Assembly: GCA_002418985.1 (NCBI GenBank)
Contig: DIFE01000001.1
Span: forward strand, 1-34,190
From: Deltaproteobacteria bacterium UBA5756
GTDB lineage: Bacteria > Desulfobacterota > Syntrophorhabdia > Syntrophorhabdales > Syntrophorhabdaceae
Reading direction: 5' to 3'
DNA length: 34,190 bases
A model generated the notes under the pieces. That model did not search any database and was not told the origin of the DNA. It was given only the letters and a program-made list of their open reading frames with translations. Shown here piece by piece: positions 1 through 7,729 of the stretch. Each line of letters opens with the position of its first letter. Position 1 is the first letter of the stretch. A program made the position numbers and the translations under genes.

Positions 1-27
1 AGTTTTACCGGACACTACTGGTATCGA

Positions 28-807
28 ATGAAAAAGTTTCTCCTGTTCGTACTTGCCGCCATCCTTCTGCTGTCAGCCGGTATCACACAGGCAGCTGAAA
101 CGCTCATCGCCTCCGGGCATCCCCAGTATCCGCCCATCATGTGGAAGGAAAAGAACACCATCATCGGCGTCGGTCCCGAACTTGTCACACTGCTCTTCAA
201 GGACCTCAACATAATGGTAAAATCGCCATACAAGGGTGGTTGGGACAAGGTCCAGGAAGAAGCAAAACAGGGAAAGGTTGACGTTCTCGTCGGTCTTTAT
301 CCGACAGAAGAGAGAAAAAAGTACTTTGAATACTCCAGCCCCTACGCGAAAGACCCCGTTGTGATCTTTGTTGCGAAGGGCAAGGCGTTCCCGTATGCAA
401 AATGGGATGACCTGGTCGGCAAGAAAGGCACCACGACCGTTGGCGACAGTTTCGGCGAGGCATTTGACAAATTTATTGTTGAAAAACTCACGGTTACGCG
501 TTCCGCAAAGGTTGAAGAGAACTTCTCAAAGCTTATCGACGGACGAGCTGACTATTTCATTTTCGCGATGTATTCGGGCCTCTTCGAATCCCGCCGGCTC
601 GGGATTTCGGACAAGGTTGAATATCTCCCCGTTAATGCGTCGGTAGAAAATTTCTGTATCGGTATCTCCAGGAAATCACCCTTTGTAAAATACCTTCCCG
701 ACATCAACAAGAAACTTGACACTCTGATCGCTGACGGGACTGTGGACCGGTTGATAAAAAAATATTCCGACCAGTATAAAAAGTCAGTTTCGAACACGAA
801 GAAGTAG
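28..807 (+). CDS. Periplasmic amino-acid-type ABC transporter substrate-binding protein (SBP family 3)
   Basis: A 259-residue exported protein. Residues 1-23 form a signal peptide (MKKF, a hydrophobic stretch, then TQAAE), so it should act in the periplasm. The rest fits the family 3 solute-binding fold: an N-terminal strand ending at HPQYPPIMW, the segment GVGPELVTLLF that is typical of helix 1, WDKVQEEAKQGKVDVLVG, then TEERKKYFEYSSPY, which matches the family signature. The length is normal for the family. No permease or ATPase gene follows, so it is either an orphan binding protein or works with a transporter encoded elsewhere; the ligand cannot be named. A stem-loop lies about 25 bases past the stop. 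The upstream context is cut off by the window edge. Confidence 0.88.
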   Translation: MKKFLLFVLAAILLLSAGITQAAETLIASGHPQYPPIMWKEKNTIIGVGPELVTLLFKDLNIMVKSPYKGGWDKVQEEAKQGKVDVLVGLYPTEERKKYFEYSSPYAKDPVVIFVAKGKAFPYAKWDDLVGKKGTTTVGDSFGEAFDKFIVEKLTVTRSAKVEENFSKLIDGRADYFIFAMYSGLFESRRLGISDKVEYLPVNASVENFCIGISRKSPFVKYLPDINKKLDTLIADGTVDRLIKKYSDQYKKSVSNTKK

Positions 808-832
808 CGAGTAACCTTTTCAGAGCACAACT

Positions 833-872
833 CCTGGGGGATGGGTTGTTTGTTTCAGCCCTATCTCCCAGG
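833..872 (+). other. Stem-loop downstream of the solute-binding protein gene
   Basis: The arms CCTGGGGGATGGG (833-845) and CTATCTCCCAGG (861-872), with flanking bases, can form a stem of about 13 pairs including two G-U pairs. There is no T-run after it, so it is not a textbook intrinsic terminator. It may be a 3' mRNA-stabilising structure or a Rho-assisted end. Confidence 0.4.
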
Positions 873-1023
873 CTCACGCAATCAGCGTCGCTCCGTTTCA
901 TCAACCTTTTCTCCACAACAGTACCAGAAATAATGCGGCGTGTCTGTCGCCAAAGGAACAATTTATTTGTCGTCCGTACAGCTACAAGAGTGCCATTTCT
1001 CTTCGAAATCTCTAATAAATTCT

Positions 1024-1031
1024 GGTATAAT
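1024..1031 (+). promoter_or_regulatory. Extended -10 promoter immediately in front of dinB
   Basis: A consensus TATAAT at 1026-1031 is preceded by TGG, giving the extended -10 form TGnTATAAT. Only a weak -35 (TTCGAA-like, 1002-1007) is present, as is common for extended -10 promoters. Transcription would start at about 1037-1038, the dinB ATG itself, so the transcript appears leaderless. Confidence 0.6.
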
Positions 1032-1036
1032 CAGCC

Positions 1037-2257
1037 ATGGCACAAATCATTGCATGTGTCGACATGGATGCGTTCTTTGCTTCCGTAGAGCAGCGGGACA
1101 ACTCTTCCCTGAGAGGTAAGCCCATAGCCGTTACCGGTGCCGGAGAGAGAACGGTTATAACGACCTCTTCATACGAGGCGCGGGCATTCGGGGTCAAGAC
1201 GGGGATGACCACATACAAGGCGAAGAAACTGTGCCCTCACATAGTCTTTGTAACAGGGAATAACAAAAAATACACCCGGGCCTGCAAACAACTGGAAGAG
1301 ATCTGTCTGAGATACACCCCTGATATAGAGATCTATTCCATCGATGAAGTCTTCCTCGACATCACCGGCTCACACCACCTTTTGGGCGGTCCCGAGAGGC
1401 TTGCCGGGGCCATCAAAGATACGGTGAGGAATGAACTGGGGATTACCTGTACGGTAGGCATGGGGTCGAATATCCTTCTTGCCAAGCTGGCCAGCGACCT
1501 TGCAAAACCCGACGGATTCCAGTGGATATCGGAGGATGCCGTGGCATCCGTTCTTGAAACGCTGCCCGTTAAGAAGCTATGGGGCATCGGACCTCATACA
1601 GAGGAAAAACTCCGGGCCATGGGCATCACCACCTGCGGCGCATTGGGGAGGGCGTCCCTTCCCCTTCTTGCAAAGACCTTCGGTACTGTGGGGGAACGTC
1701 TCAAGGACATGGGCAATGGACAGTTGGACAGGCCCGTGGAGATAACGGCGCCGGAGACGCAATCCATAGGCCACAGCATCACCCTGCCGAAAGACATAGT
1801 AAAACGGGAAGAGATCACGAGCTGTCTTCTCAGGCTGAGCGAAAAAGTGGGACGAAGGGCGAGACGCTATGACCACAAAGGGAAGAAGATTACCCTGACC
1901 GTCAGGTATGCGGATTTCAAAACCTTTACCAGGCAGATCACCTTGCCTGTCTACACGAACGATACCGGCGAAATCTACCGCTTTGCAGTAGCTATCCTCG
2001 ACAGGATACATTTGCTCAACAGCGTACGGCTTCTCGGTATTTCTCTTTCCTGTCTTGCAAAGGCCGGGGGTCAGATGCCTCTTTTTCAGGAAACCGGCCG
2101 GGAAAAGAAAGCCTCTCTTGCGAAGGCCGTCGATACTGTCAACGACAAGTTCGGTGAACATACGATCACATTCGCGTCGGCAATCACCCGGGAAGAAGGC
2201 CCCGGGGTCATTTCCCCGGCCTGGCGTCCGTCCGGGGTGCACAGCAGCGACGTGTAA
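1037..2257 (+). CDS. dinB: DNA polymerase IV (Y-family translesion polymerase)
   Basis: A 406-residue Y-family polymerase that copies past damaged template bases. The palm motif VDMDAFFASVEQ carries catalytic D9, and YSIDEVFLD carries D103 and E104. SYEARAFGVKTGM (45-57) is the fingers motif. A helix-hairpin-helix DNA-binding region is at about 180-203 (LWGIG, then LRAMGI). The little-finger domain occupies about 243-345. QMPLF at 346-350 matches the beta-clamp-binding motif. Length is slightly above the usual 350-400 because of a short C-terminal tail. The start is well fixed: an in-frame TAA lies at 1028-1030 and no ribosome binding site is visible before ATG 1037. It appears to be a single-gene unit, and no LexA box was recognised. 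Confidence 0.96.
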   Translation: MAQIIACVDMDAFFASVEQRDNSSLRGKPIAVTGAGERTVITTSSYEARAFGVKTGMTTYKAKKLCPHIVFVTGNNKKYTRACKQLEEICLRYTPDIEIYSIDEVFLDITGSHHLLGGPERLAGAIKDTVRNELGITCTVGMGSNILLAKLASDLAKPDGFQWISEDAVASVLETLPVKKLWGIGPHTEEKLRAMGITTCGALGRASLPLLAKTFGTVGERLKDMGNGQLDRPVEITAPETQSIGHSITLPKDIVKREEITSCLLRLSEKVGRRARRYDHKGKKITLTVRYADFKTFTRQITLPVYTNDTGEIYRFAVAILDRIHLLNSVRLLGISLSCLAKAGGQMPLFQETGREKKASLAKAVDTVNDKFGEHTITFASAITREEGPGVISPAWRPSGVHSSDV

Positions 2258-2293
2258 CCGGCCGGGAAAGTTTCCGGGCGGCGACCATCTTCT

Positions 2294-2719
2294 TCACTGT
2301 TTCAGGGATTTAGAGAACCACACGTTATAATCATCAAGGAGCATGTGGTTTTTTGATCCTTCATCGGTCGCCTTGAGTGATGCAAGGTAAAGAACGAAGC
2401 GCTGATTGTCTCTTACCCGTTTTACCTTTACGAGGATCCCCGTGCCTTCGTCGATGAGGTCTTCGAAGCGTTTTAGCTCATAAATGTCGGTATATGACGG
2501 CTGTTTCGTTTTTAAAGCCTCATATTCTGTTTTGTCACTGAATCCACGAACGTACTTCTCTTCCCAGGGGAACCCTTCAATGCCGGTCATCGTACAGGGC
2601 GTGTCAAGGTTGTTTCTCAGATATTCCCTGTATAGCACCAACGATTTCAGGGTAACTTTGAGATTATCGGCCCCCAATATTTCTGCGACCCGCTTATCCT
2701 GTCCGCCGGAATTCTCCAT
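2294..2719 (-). CDS. Conserved hypothetical protein (141 aa)
   Basis: A small soluble protein with no signal peptide or membrane segment. I do not recognise the family. It is rich in charged and aromatic residues, with a segment around residues 85-125 (GILVKVKRVRDNQ, then YLASLKATDEG) that looks like a compact beta-rich core. The start is supported by AAGGAGG and AGGGGG purine stretches 6-20 bases upstream of ATG 2719. It is convergent with dinB, with 36 bases between the stops, and divergent from the LapA-like gene. Codon use resembles its neighbours. The opposite-strand frame over this span has poorer coding character. Confidence 0.7.
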   Translation of the reverse strand: MENSGGQDKRVAEILGADNLKVTLKSLVLYREYLRNNLDTPCTMTGIEGFPWEEKYVRGFSDKTEYEALKTKQPSYTDIYELKRFEDLIDEGTGILVKVKRVRDNQRFVLYLASLKATDEGSKNHMLLDDYNVWFSKSLKQ

Positions 2720-2990
2720 AATTATCCCCCTTGCCTCCTTAAAGCATGTCTTGCCGGCAACACGCGTTCAAATCGTGTATGGCTGGAAGAGATTATAGAT
2801 GAGCTTGTCCCGGAAGGTCAAATGATTAAATTGCGGCAAATCAGGCTGAGGATGTTACAATTAGATATAGAATAAGATAAGGATGAAACCGGCAGGCTGG
2901 TACGAGAAGGTTCTGGAAGGTCCCAAATGTCGCGTGCCGCTCGTGCAATTAAAAGGATAGGGCGTTAATTTGTAAAGGAGGTCAGCCCCT

Positions 2991-3491
2991 ATGAAGATTC
3001 GTACGTTGTTTTTGCTGATTGCAATTGCGGCAATCGCCGTTTTTGCCGTACTGAACTGGAATGCGTTCATGACGAAGACAAGTCTTTCCCTGGGCGTTGC
3101 CGTTGTTGAGGCACCGCTCGGTCTGGTCATGCTTGGAATAGTTGTCTTCCTTGCGGTGTTGTTCCTTGTCTTCGTGGTTTATCTGCAGACGTCGTTTCTC
3201 CTCGATGCCCGCCGTAATGCGAAGGAGCTTCAGTCCAACCGGGAACTCGCCGAACACGCCGAGGCCTCGCGTTTTACCGAACTTCGCGGGTTCCTGGACG
3301 CGGAGATGAAAAAACAGGCGGACCTGAATGCGCAGTCGAGGGCGGCCGTACTGGCAAGGTTGGACCAACTCGACAGCGATCTCCGCTCTTCGGTGGAACA
3401 GACGGGAAACACGCTTTCGGCATACATCGATGAACTGGAAGACCGGCTTGAAAGATCGGGGGTGGTGCCGCGGCCGGAGGTTACCGGTTAA
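2991..3491 (+). CDS. LapA-domain inner-membrane protein with C-terminal coiled coil
   Basis: A 166-residue membrane protein with two hydrophobic segments (about residues 5-22 and 42-66). Between them is the short NWN / LSLGVAVVEAPLG region characteristic of the LapA (DUF1049, lipopolysaccharide assembly protein A) family. The remaining ~95 residues are highly charged and helical, probably a cytoplasmic coiled coil, longer than in E. coli LapA. AAAGGAGG about 8 bases upstream of ATG 2991 is a strong ribosome binding site. LapA proteins in E. coli work with LapB in regulating LPS synthesis; no lapB lies next to it, so that role is not shown here. Its stop codon overlaps that of the convergent dihydrouridine synthase gene. 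Confidence 0.75.
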   Translation: MKIRTLFLLIAIAAIAVFAVLNWNAFMTKTSLSLGVAVVEAPLGLVMLGIVVFLAVLFLVFVVYLQTSFLLDARRNAKELQSNRELAEHAEASRFTELRGFLDAEMKKQADLNAQSRAAVLARLDQLDSDLRSSVEQTGNTLSAYIDELEDRLERSGVVPRPEVTG

Positions 3492-4447
3492 TTGAGTTTT
3501 GTGCCGGTGGCCGCATTGGCGCATGATTGTGGAGAGCCGTTGTTTTCAAAGAAAACGGCGGCCCGCTCTCTTGCTTCTTCGACGCTGCGGCTGCCTTGGA
3601 TCCCGGAACTCAGCTGATGTCCGAATTGATAGTTTCCGGCAAAATAATAGGTGAATTCCTTTAGTCTGCCGAGTCGGCGCTCAGGCCGGTAAAGTTCGTT
3701 GATGAGATCTATGAAGGTGCTGTAGAGTGCGGGCAGAAAGACCACCGGACCGACTATGTCGCAGCCGTAGATCTCCCGGGCGATTTCGGCAAAAAGCCAG
3801 GGCCTGATAACGGCCCCGCGACCAAGCATTAACCCGTCGGCGCCGCACATGCCCAGACAGTCCCGGGCATCCTGGACGGTGAATATCCCGCCATTGGCAA
3901 CGACGGGAATCCCGACCCACTGTTTTATCCGGGCAATCCATTCCCATCGCGGCCTTCTTGCAAATGACTCCTTCTTTAGTCGGGCATGAACGGACAGCAT
4001 ATCAACGCCTTCATCTTCGAGCATGGTACAAAACCCCCTTAACGCCTCTTCGTCAAGTTCGACGCCAAGCCGGATTTTAGCGGTAAGAGGGAGAGGTGTA
4101 TGTTTTCTCGCCTCTGTTACGATGCGCCGGGCATTTTCCGGTTGTTCCATCAGCGCGAAGCCGCAGCCCGACTTACCGACAGACCAGTGCGGACAGCCCA
4201 TGTTCAGATCGATAGCATCGGCGTGAAGTCTGTGAAGCGCATCCATGGCGGGGGCAATCTCCCTGTCAGAGGAAACGAGGAGTTGATAGGAGAGCGGCTT
4301 TTCCAAGACAGTGCTGATCAGATAGGGGGAGATCCTCGAGTTCTCGGTGGGCAGCCTTTTTGCCCAGAGCATTTCCGTTGACAATAGTCCGACTCCGCCG
4401 AATCTGGAGAAGATCTGCCGGAGGGCGCTGTGGGTAAGGCCTGCCAT
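3488..4447 (-). CDS. tRNA-dihydrouridine synthase family protein
   Basis: An FMN-dependent TIM-barrel enzyme expected to reduce uridine to dihydrouridine in tRNA. The N-terminal MAGLTH is the family's APMAG phosphate/FMN motif. LNMGCPHWSVGKSGCG contains the catalytic Cys of NMGCP. SVHAR is followed by VVANGGIFTVQDA and GADGLMLGRGA, the FMN phosphate-binding loops. The coordinates given start at ATG 4447, but homology clearly extends upstream: in-frame codons read IRDLKVDPPILQAP directly before MAGL, as other Dus proteins do. The frame stays open to a TAA at 4544-4546 with no ATG, GTG, TTG or CTG, so the true start is probably a rare codon near 4480-4530 or the gene is damaged there. The dus subtype is not assigned. 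Confidence 0.88.
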   Translation of the reverse strand: MAGLTHSALRQIFSRFGGVGLLSTEMLWAKRLPTENSRISPYLISTVLEKPLSYQLLVSSDREIAPAMDALHRLHADAIDLNMGCPHWSVGKSGCGFALMEQPENARRIVTEARKHTPLPLTAKIRLGVELDEEALRGFCTMLEDEGVDMLSVHARLKKESFARRPRWEWIARIKQWVGIPVVANGGIFTVQDARDCLGMCGADGLMLGRGAVIRPWLFAEIAREIYGCDIVGPVVFLPALYSTFIDLINELYRPERRLGRLKEFTYYFAGNYQFGHQLSSGIQGSRSVEEARERAAVFFENNGSPQSCANAATGTKLN

Positions 4448-4479
4448 TGGAGCCTGAAGGATGGGCGGATCTACCTTAA

Positions 4480-4816
4480 GGTCCCGAATCTGGATGTGAT
4501 GTATCGGTATGGTTTTGATTTGCCCGAGTTCCCTCTGGTCCCATTATCTCGTTACTGCATAAGCCCGCGTTCAACAAGAAACGGTCCGCCGGCAAGCTTG
4601 ATTGTAGCATAAAGCCCCGGCTCGTTCAAAATCCCGGCTTTTTCTCCCCCCGGAAGCACCCGGGACAGAAACAGGCTTGTCCGCAAATGCGCACAACCCG
4701 TCCCATTGGCGTATACCACCTCTTGCTATCGCTCATAAAGAGTGCAATAATTCTCAAAAACAGAATAACAGTCCAGGCACGGCCTGGACAGGGGCGCGTC
4801 ATAAAGGAGGAGTCAT
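4480..4816. other. Intergenic region between the dihydrouridine synthase and a secreted protein gene
   Basis: About 330 bases without a convincing complete gene. The left part (to about 4543) is probably 5' coding sequence of the minus-strand dihydrouridine synthase. The right part contains a perfect inverted repeat, GTCCAGGC (4771-4778) and GCCTGGAC (4782-4789), and then the AAGGAGG ribosome binding site (4804-4810) of the next gene. No promoter was identified with confidence. Confidence 0.5.
4771..4789 (+). promoter_or_regulatory. Perfect 8-bp hairpin in the leader of the secreted 143-aa protein
   Basis: GTCCAGGC, a three-base loop ACG, then GCCTGGAC. It sits 15 bases before the Shine-Dalgarno of the gene at 4817, so it may be an mRNA structure or an operator. 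No T-run follows. Confidence 0.45.
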
Positions 4817-5248
4817 ATGGCAAGAAAAAGCCTGCTGGTTTTCACGGCGATCGTTCTCTTTCTGTCAGCCCTGCAATGTCTGACTGCATTGGCGAAATCT
4901 CGGAAGTCGGCCATCACGCCACCGCCGGGATCGGTCGAGAGAAAGCTGGTCCTTGATGCCCTGCGCGACGAGATACAAAAATTACACGGCATCAGCGCCG
5001 TCTTTGTCGTTACGTATCTAAAGGTGGACAATGGCTGGGCCTGGATCGAAACACTCCCCAAATCGCCTGACGGGACGAATCAATATGAGGGTGTTTCAGC
5101 GTTGCTCCGCAAAAGCGGCACAAAATGGAAAGTCGCCGAGATTGCCTGCTCGGAAGAAGACAATGAAGAATGTCTTGAAAGCCCCGGCTATTTCAAACTT
5201 CTCAAGAAACGGTTTCCCGGTATGCCCCCGGCCATCCTTCCCAAATGA
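4817..5248 (+). CDS. Small secreted protein of unknown function
   Basis: A 143-residue protein with a clear Sec signal peptide (MARKS, hydrophobic core, ending near LTALAK at about residue 27), so it should be periplasmic or secreted. The mature part contains a conserved-looking core: KLVLDALRDEI, then FVVTYLKVDNGWAWIETLP, then a segment ending KWKVAEIAC. This pattern resembles small exported hypotheticals of deltaproteobacteria whose role is unknown. Two cysteines near residues 112 and 120 could form a disulfide. AAGGAGG six bases before ATG 4817 fixes the start. It stands alone, with no co-directional partner close by. Confidence 0.78.
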   Translation: MARKSLLVFTAIVLFLSALQCLTALAKSRKSAITPPPGSVERKLVLDALRDEIQKLHGISAVFVVTYLKVDNGWAWIETLPKSPDGTNQYEGVSALLRKSGTKWKVAEIACSEEDNEECLESPGYFKLLKKRFPGMPPAILPK

Positions 5249-5393
5249 ATCCGGGCAACAGGCCGAAGAATGTCGACGCTTTTATAAAAACTCACGTTCC
5301 GTACTTCATGCTGCCTTTCGGCATTACCGATGTGACGCTCCGCCTGCGCTGAGGCTGCATTCTCTTTTGCTCATGGCATTATCGGGCACCCTG

Positions 5394-5402
5394 TGGTATA
5401 CT
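5394..5402 (+). promoter_or_regulatory. Candidate extended -10 promoter
   Basis: TGGTATACT (5394-5402) matches the TGnTATAMT extended -10 form and resembles the sequence before dinB. A start near 5409 would give a leader of about 110 bases for the gene at 5519. No good -35 was found at normal spacing. Confidence 0.4.
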
Positions 5403-5518
5403 GGACGTTGTTAACTGTAAACACAACCCACCATTGATTCACGAGCAAACCTCTTGAGGGTCAATTTATCCTTAACGGATGGCCCGTGCTTCGCAGTTGT
5501 ATACGTCTGGAGGCTGTA

Positions 5519-5929
5519 ATGAAAAAACTTCACGCCGGTAATATCGAATTGCTTCATGATCGATACGTCCCTGCCGAGGGTCTCATACGCGAGGAGAGTT
5601 CGAGAAAGAAACTGATCAAGAATCTTGGCATACGCGTTACGCATCAGCTCATGGTGAGGCAGCGCGAAATGATGGCAAATGAACTTAAGCAGTACTATGC
5701 CGGCAAGGGTCTCCTCGTGGAAGTAGAGCTGAATGGTCCCGACAAAACCTGCATCAATTTCTTCTCGGCCCTGTTCTGTGAGAATGCCGTTCACCGGATC
5801 GTCAAAAAGACAAACCTGTTTTTCTATCTCAAGGAGGCAGGTTTCGAGAAGGTCACGCTGGATGACAGCGACGAGAATGTATGGGTTTACAACCTGAATC
5901 TTGCGAGGGGATTGGAAGCAAAAAGATAA
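5519..5929 (+). CDS. Conserved hypothetical protein (136 aa)
   Basis: A 136-residue soluble protein with no signal peptide. I do not recognise its family. It is helical and charged at the N-terminus (EESSRKKLIKNLGI), then has a mixed alpha/beta C-terminal half (CINFFSALFCENAVH, then FFYLKEAGFEKVTLDDSDE). The start at ATG 5519 is preferred over an in-frame ATG at 5486 because GGAGG sits 5 bases upstream of it. A 127-aa frame on the opposite strand covers the same span, but the plus frame has the more natural amino-acid composition and a ribosome binding site. It is convergent with the DUF697-like gene. Confidence 0.68.
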   Translation: MKKLHAGNIELLHDRYVPAEGLIREESSRKKLIKNLGIRVTHQLMVRQREMMANELKQYYAGKGLLVEVELNGPDKTCINFFSALFCENAVHRIVKKTNLFFYLKEAGFEKVTLDDSDENVWVYNLNLARGLEAKR

Positions 5930-5986
5930 GAACGCCTCCGTGTCTTTCCGCGGGCAGTGGTTACGGGGATTGAACCGGCAGGTTTC

Positions 5987-6481
5987 TCATCCTCCGGCAT
6001 TGCTTTTCAGACGGGTTTGCTGCATGACCGTGCGGGCAACCCGGTGGCATTCGTTGATGTGGGAACGGATGATGAGCTTCATTGCTGTGTAGCTTAACCC
6101 CGCCGAAACGGCCTGTCCGATAATGGGAACATATCTGGCCACCTGATTTGTCGTCAGGCGGCGTATGCCGATCTTCCTGAGGATCTGGACGATCAGCTCT
6201 TTCGTGAGATATTTGCCGATCACGTTGGTTCCGAGCTTCTTTGCGGCGTCATATATAAAGATAGCCAACTGGGGATCGTATCCGTCTACCTGTTCCTTTG
6301 AAAGACCGAATCTTTCGGTTATTCTGGGTATGATATTCCTTAACAGCACCACATCGGTGGCGATATCCGTCAAAGGGATGGGAACAACCGAAGCCGCCGC
6401 CGAGAGCAGAGCCCTTCTATTCGACATGCGCAGGCATTCTTTTTTGATATTTTCCAATTCTTCCGTATTTCCCGGAAACAT
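5987..6481 (-). CDS. DUF697/YcjF-like membrane-associated protein
   Basis: A 164-residue protein with the pattern of DUF697-type domains. There is a helical segment with SVVPIPLTDIATDVVLLRN (about 31-49), resembling the VPIPxxD motif, then an amphipathic middle. A second glycine/alanine-rich hydrophobic segment, VPIIGQAVSAGLSYTAMKL (about 118-136), follows. In many bacteria this domain is attached to a GTPase; here it stands alone. The start is uncertain: ATG 6481 has no ribosome binding site, while an AT-rich TATTAT/TATAAA stretch (6488-6496) lies only 7-15 bases upstream, so a leaderless transcript is possible. An internal start at the MSNRR methionine is the alternative. Confidence 0.6.
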   Translation of the reverse strand: MFPGNTEELENIKKECLRMSNRRALLSAAASVVPIPLTDIATDVVLLRNIIPRITERFGLSKEQVDGYDPQLAIFIYDAAKKLGTNVIGKYLTKELIVQILRKIGIRRLTTNQVARYVPIIGQAVSAGLSYTAMKLIIRSHINECHRVARTVMQQTRLKSNAGG

Positions 6482-6579
6482 AGTTCATTTATAATATTTT
6501 GGCGGCCGGCAGGCAAGAACTTTCGACGCGGCCCCTTCCGGGGCTGTTTGCCGGGGGCGGTTTTGCCGCATGTATTGTC

Positions 6580-6608
6580 TTGACATCCGCAAACGTGTGA
6601 GAGATGAT
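6580..6608 (+). promoter_or_regulatory. Candidate sigma-70 promoter for aroE
   Basis: TTGACA (6580-6585) is a perfect -35, followed after 17 bases by GATGAT (6603-6608), a four-of-six -10. It would give a leader of about 100 bases before aroE. Confidence 0.45.
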
Positions 6609-6712
6609 TTTGATGCTTATCGTATCGATGAATCGACCGTTGACGGCAACAAATGCCAGAGGGTCTTTGGACTTAGATGGTTACTCTATGATCTCTTTCA
6701 TGGCGGTGGATA

Positions 6713-7573
6713 ATGATGATCAAAGGAACAACAAAAATATTGGGAGTCGTTGGCTATCCCATCGGGCATTCACTTTCTCCTGTAATGCACAATGCGGCAA
6801 TTTCTCATCTCAAGGCTGACTATGTCTATGTTCCTTTCGCTGTAAAGCCCGAGGACCTGGCCGCGGCGCTGCGAGGATTTGAGACGATCGATGTTAAAGG
6901 ATTCAGCGTTACAATCCCTCATAAACAGGCCATCATACCCCTGCTGAAAGAGATCACGCCGGAGGCGCAAATGACCGGTGCTGTGAATGCGGTTTGGCGT
7001 GTCGAGGATGGCTGGAAAGGGACGAATTACGATTCATTCGGTTTCATTGCGCCATTGAAGGCGATGGATAAGGACTGGAAAAATATCGCTCCCATGGTTT
7101 TGGGAATTGGCGGCGCTGCCAGGTCGGTGGTCGTTGGGTGTGCCTCCCTGGGTTGTCGCGAGGTTCACATTTTTGGACGAAACCCCGATAAGCTGGCCGA
7201 TTTTGTACAAAGCTGGCACGACACGCCCTTACAATGGGTTCTGAAAGCGCATCCCTGGGATGAACTGAAAGAGATGATATCCCGAACAAGGCTTCTGGTG
7301 AATGCCACCCCGATGGGTATGTATCCCAGGGTGGACCAACTGCCCGTTTCTGAGGAAACCATCGGAAGTATCCAGCCCGGGACCATCGTCTATGACTTGA
7401 TCTACACCCCCAAGCCCACTTTATTTTTGAAGAAAGCTCAAGGGAACGGAGCAGTTATCGTTGATGGTTTGGAGCTGCTGGTGCAGCAGGGAGCAAAAGC
7501 CCTGGAAATATGGCTGGGTCGGGCCGTGCCCGTAGATATTATGAGAGAGGCGTTGCTGGAACAGTCAGGTTGA
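6713..7573 (+). CDS. aroE: Shikimate dehydrogenase
   Basis: A 286-residue NADP(H)-dependent oxidoreductase of the shikimate pathway, reducing 3-dehydroshikimate to shikimate. GYPIGHSLSPVMHNAA (14-29) is the shikimate-binding N-terminal signature. VTIPHK ends in catalytic K71, and GAVNAV (89-94) follows. NYDSFGF retains the substrate-binding Asp (D107), although the usual preceding Thr is Tyr. GIGGAARSV (131-139) is the dinucleotide-binding loop. NATPMGM and DGLELLVQQGAKALEIW complete the family pattern. ATG at 6713 is followed at once by a second ATG at 6716, with a weak GGTGG upstream; either could initiate. No other aromatic-pathway gene is adjacent. Confidence 0.95.
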   Translation: MMIKGTTKILGVVGYPIGHSLSPVMHNAAISHLKADYVYVPFAVKPEDLAAALRGFETIDVKGFSVTIPHKQAIIPLLKEITPEAQMTGAVNAVWRVEDGWKGTNYDSFGFIAPLKAMDKDWKNIAPMVLGIGGAARSVVVGCASLGCREVHIFGRNPDKLADFVQSWHDTPLQWVLKAHPWDELKEMISRTRLLVNATPMGMYPRVDQLPVSEETIGSIQPGTIVYDLIYTPKPTLFLKKAQGNGAVIVDGLELLVQQGAKALEIWLGRAVPVDIMREALLEQSG

Positions 7574-7729
7574 CATATAGGCGTTGAAAGTTGCATATGA
7601 GTAATGGACTATAGCCGTCAGGGTCTGCATTAACGGCGGAATTCAATCTGCTATATTTGAAGTTCTTGTGGCACATCATTGTTACAAACCCGGAGGCTGG
7701 AAACAGGAAAAAAGACAGGTAGTAATGAA

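Noticed and set aside
5411..5794. 127-aa minus-strand open frame
   Set aside because: It lies antisense to the 136-aa gene at 5519-5929, which has a ribosome binding site and more natural composition. No support for the minus frame was seen.
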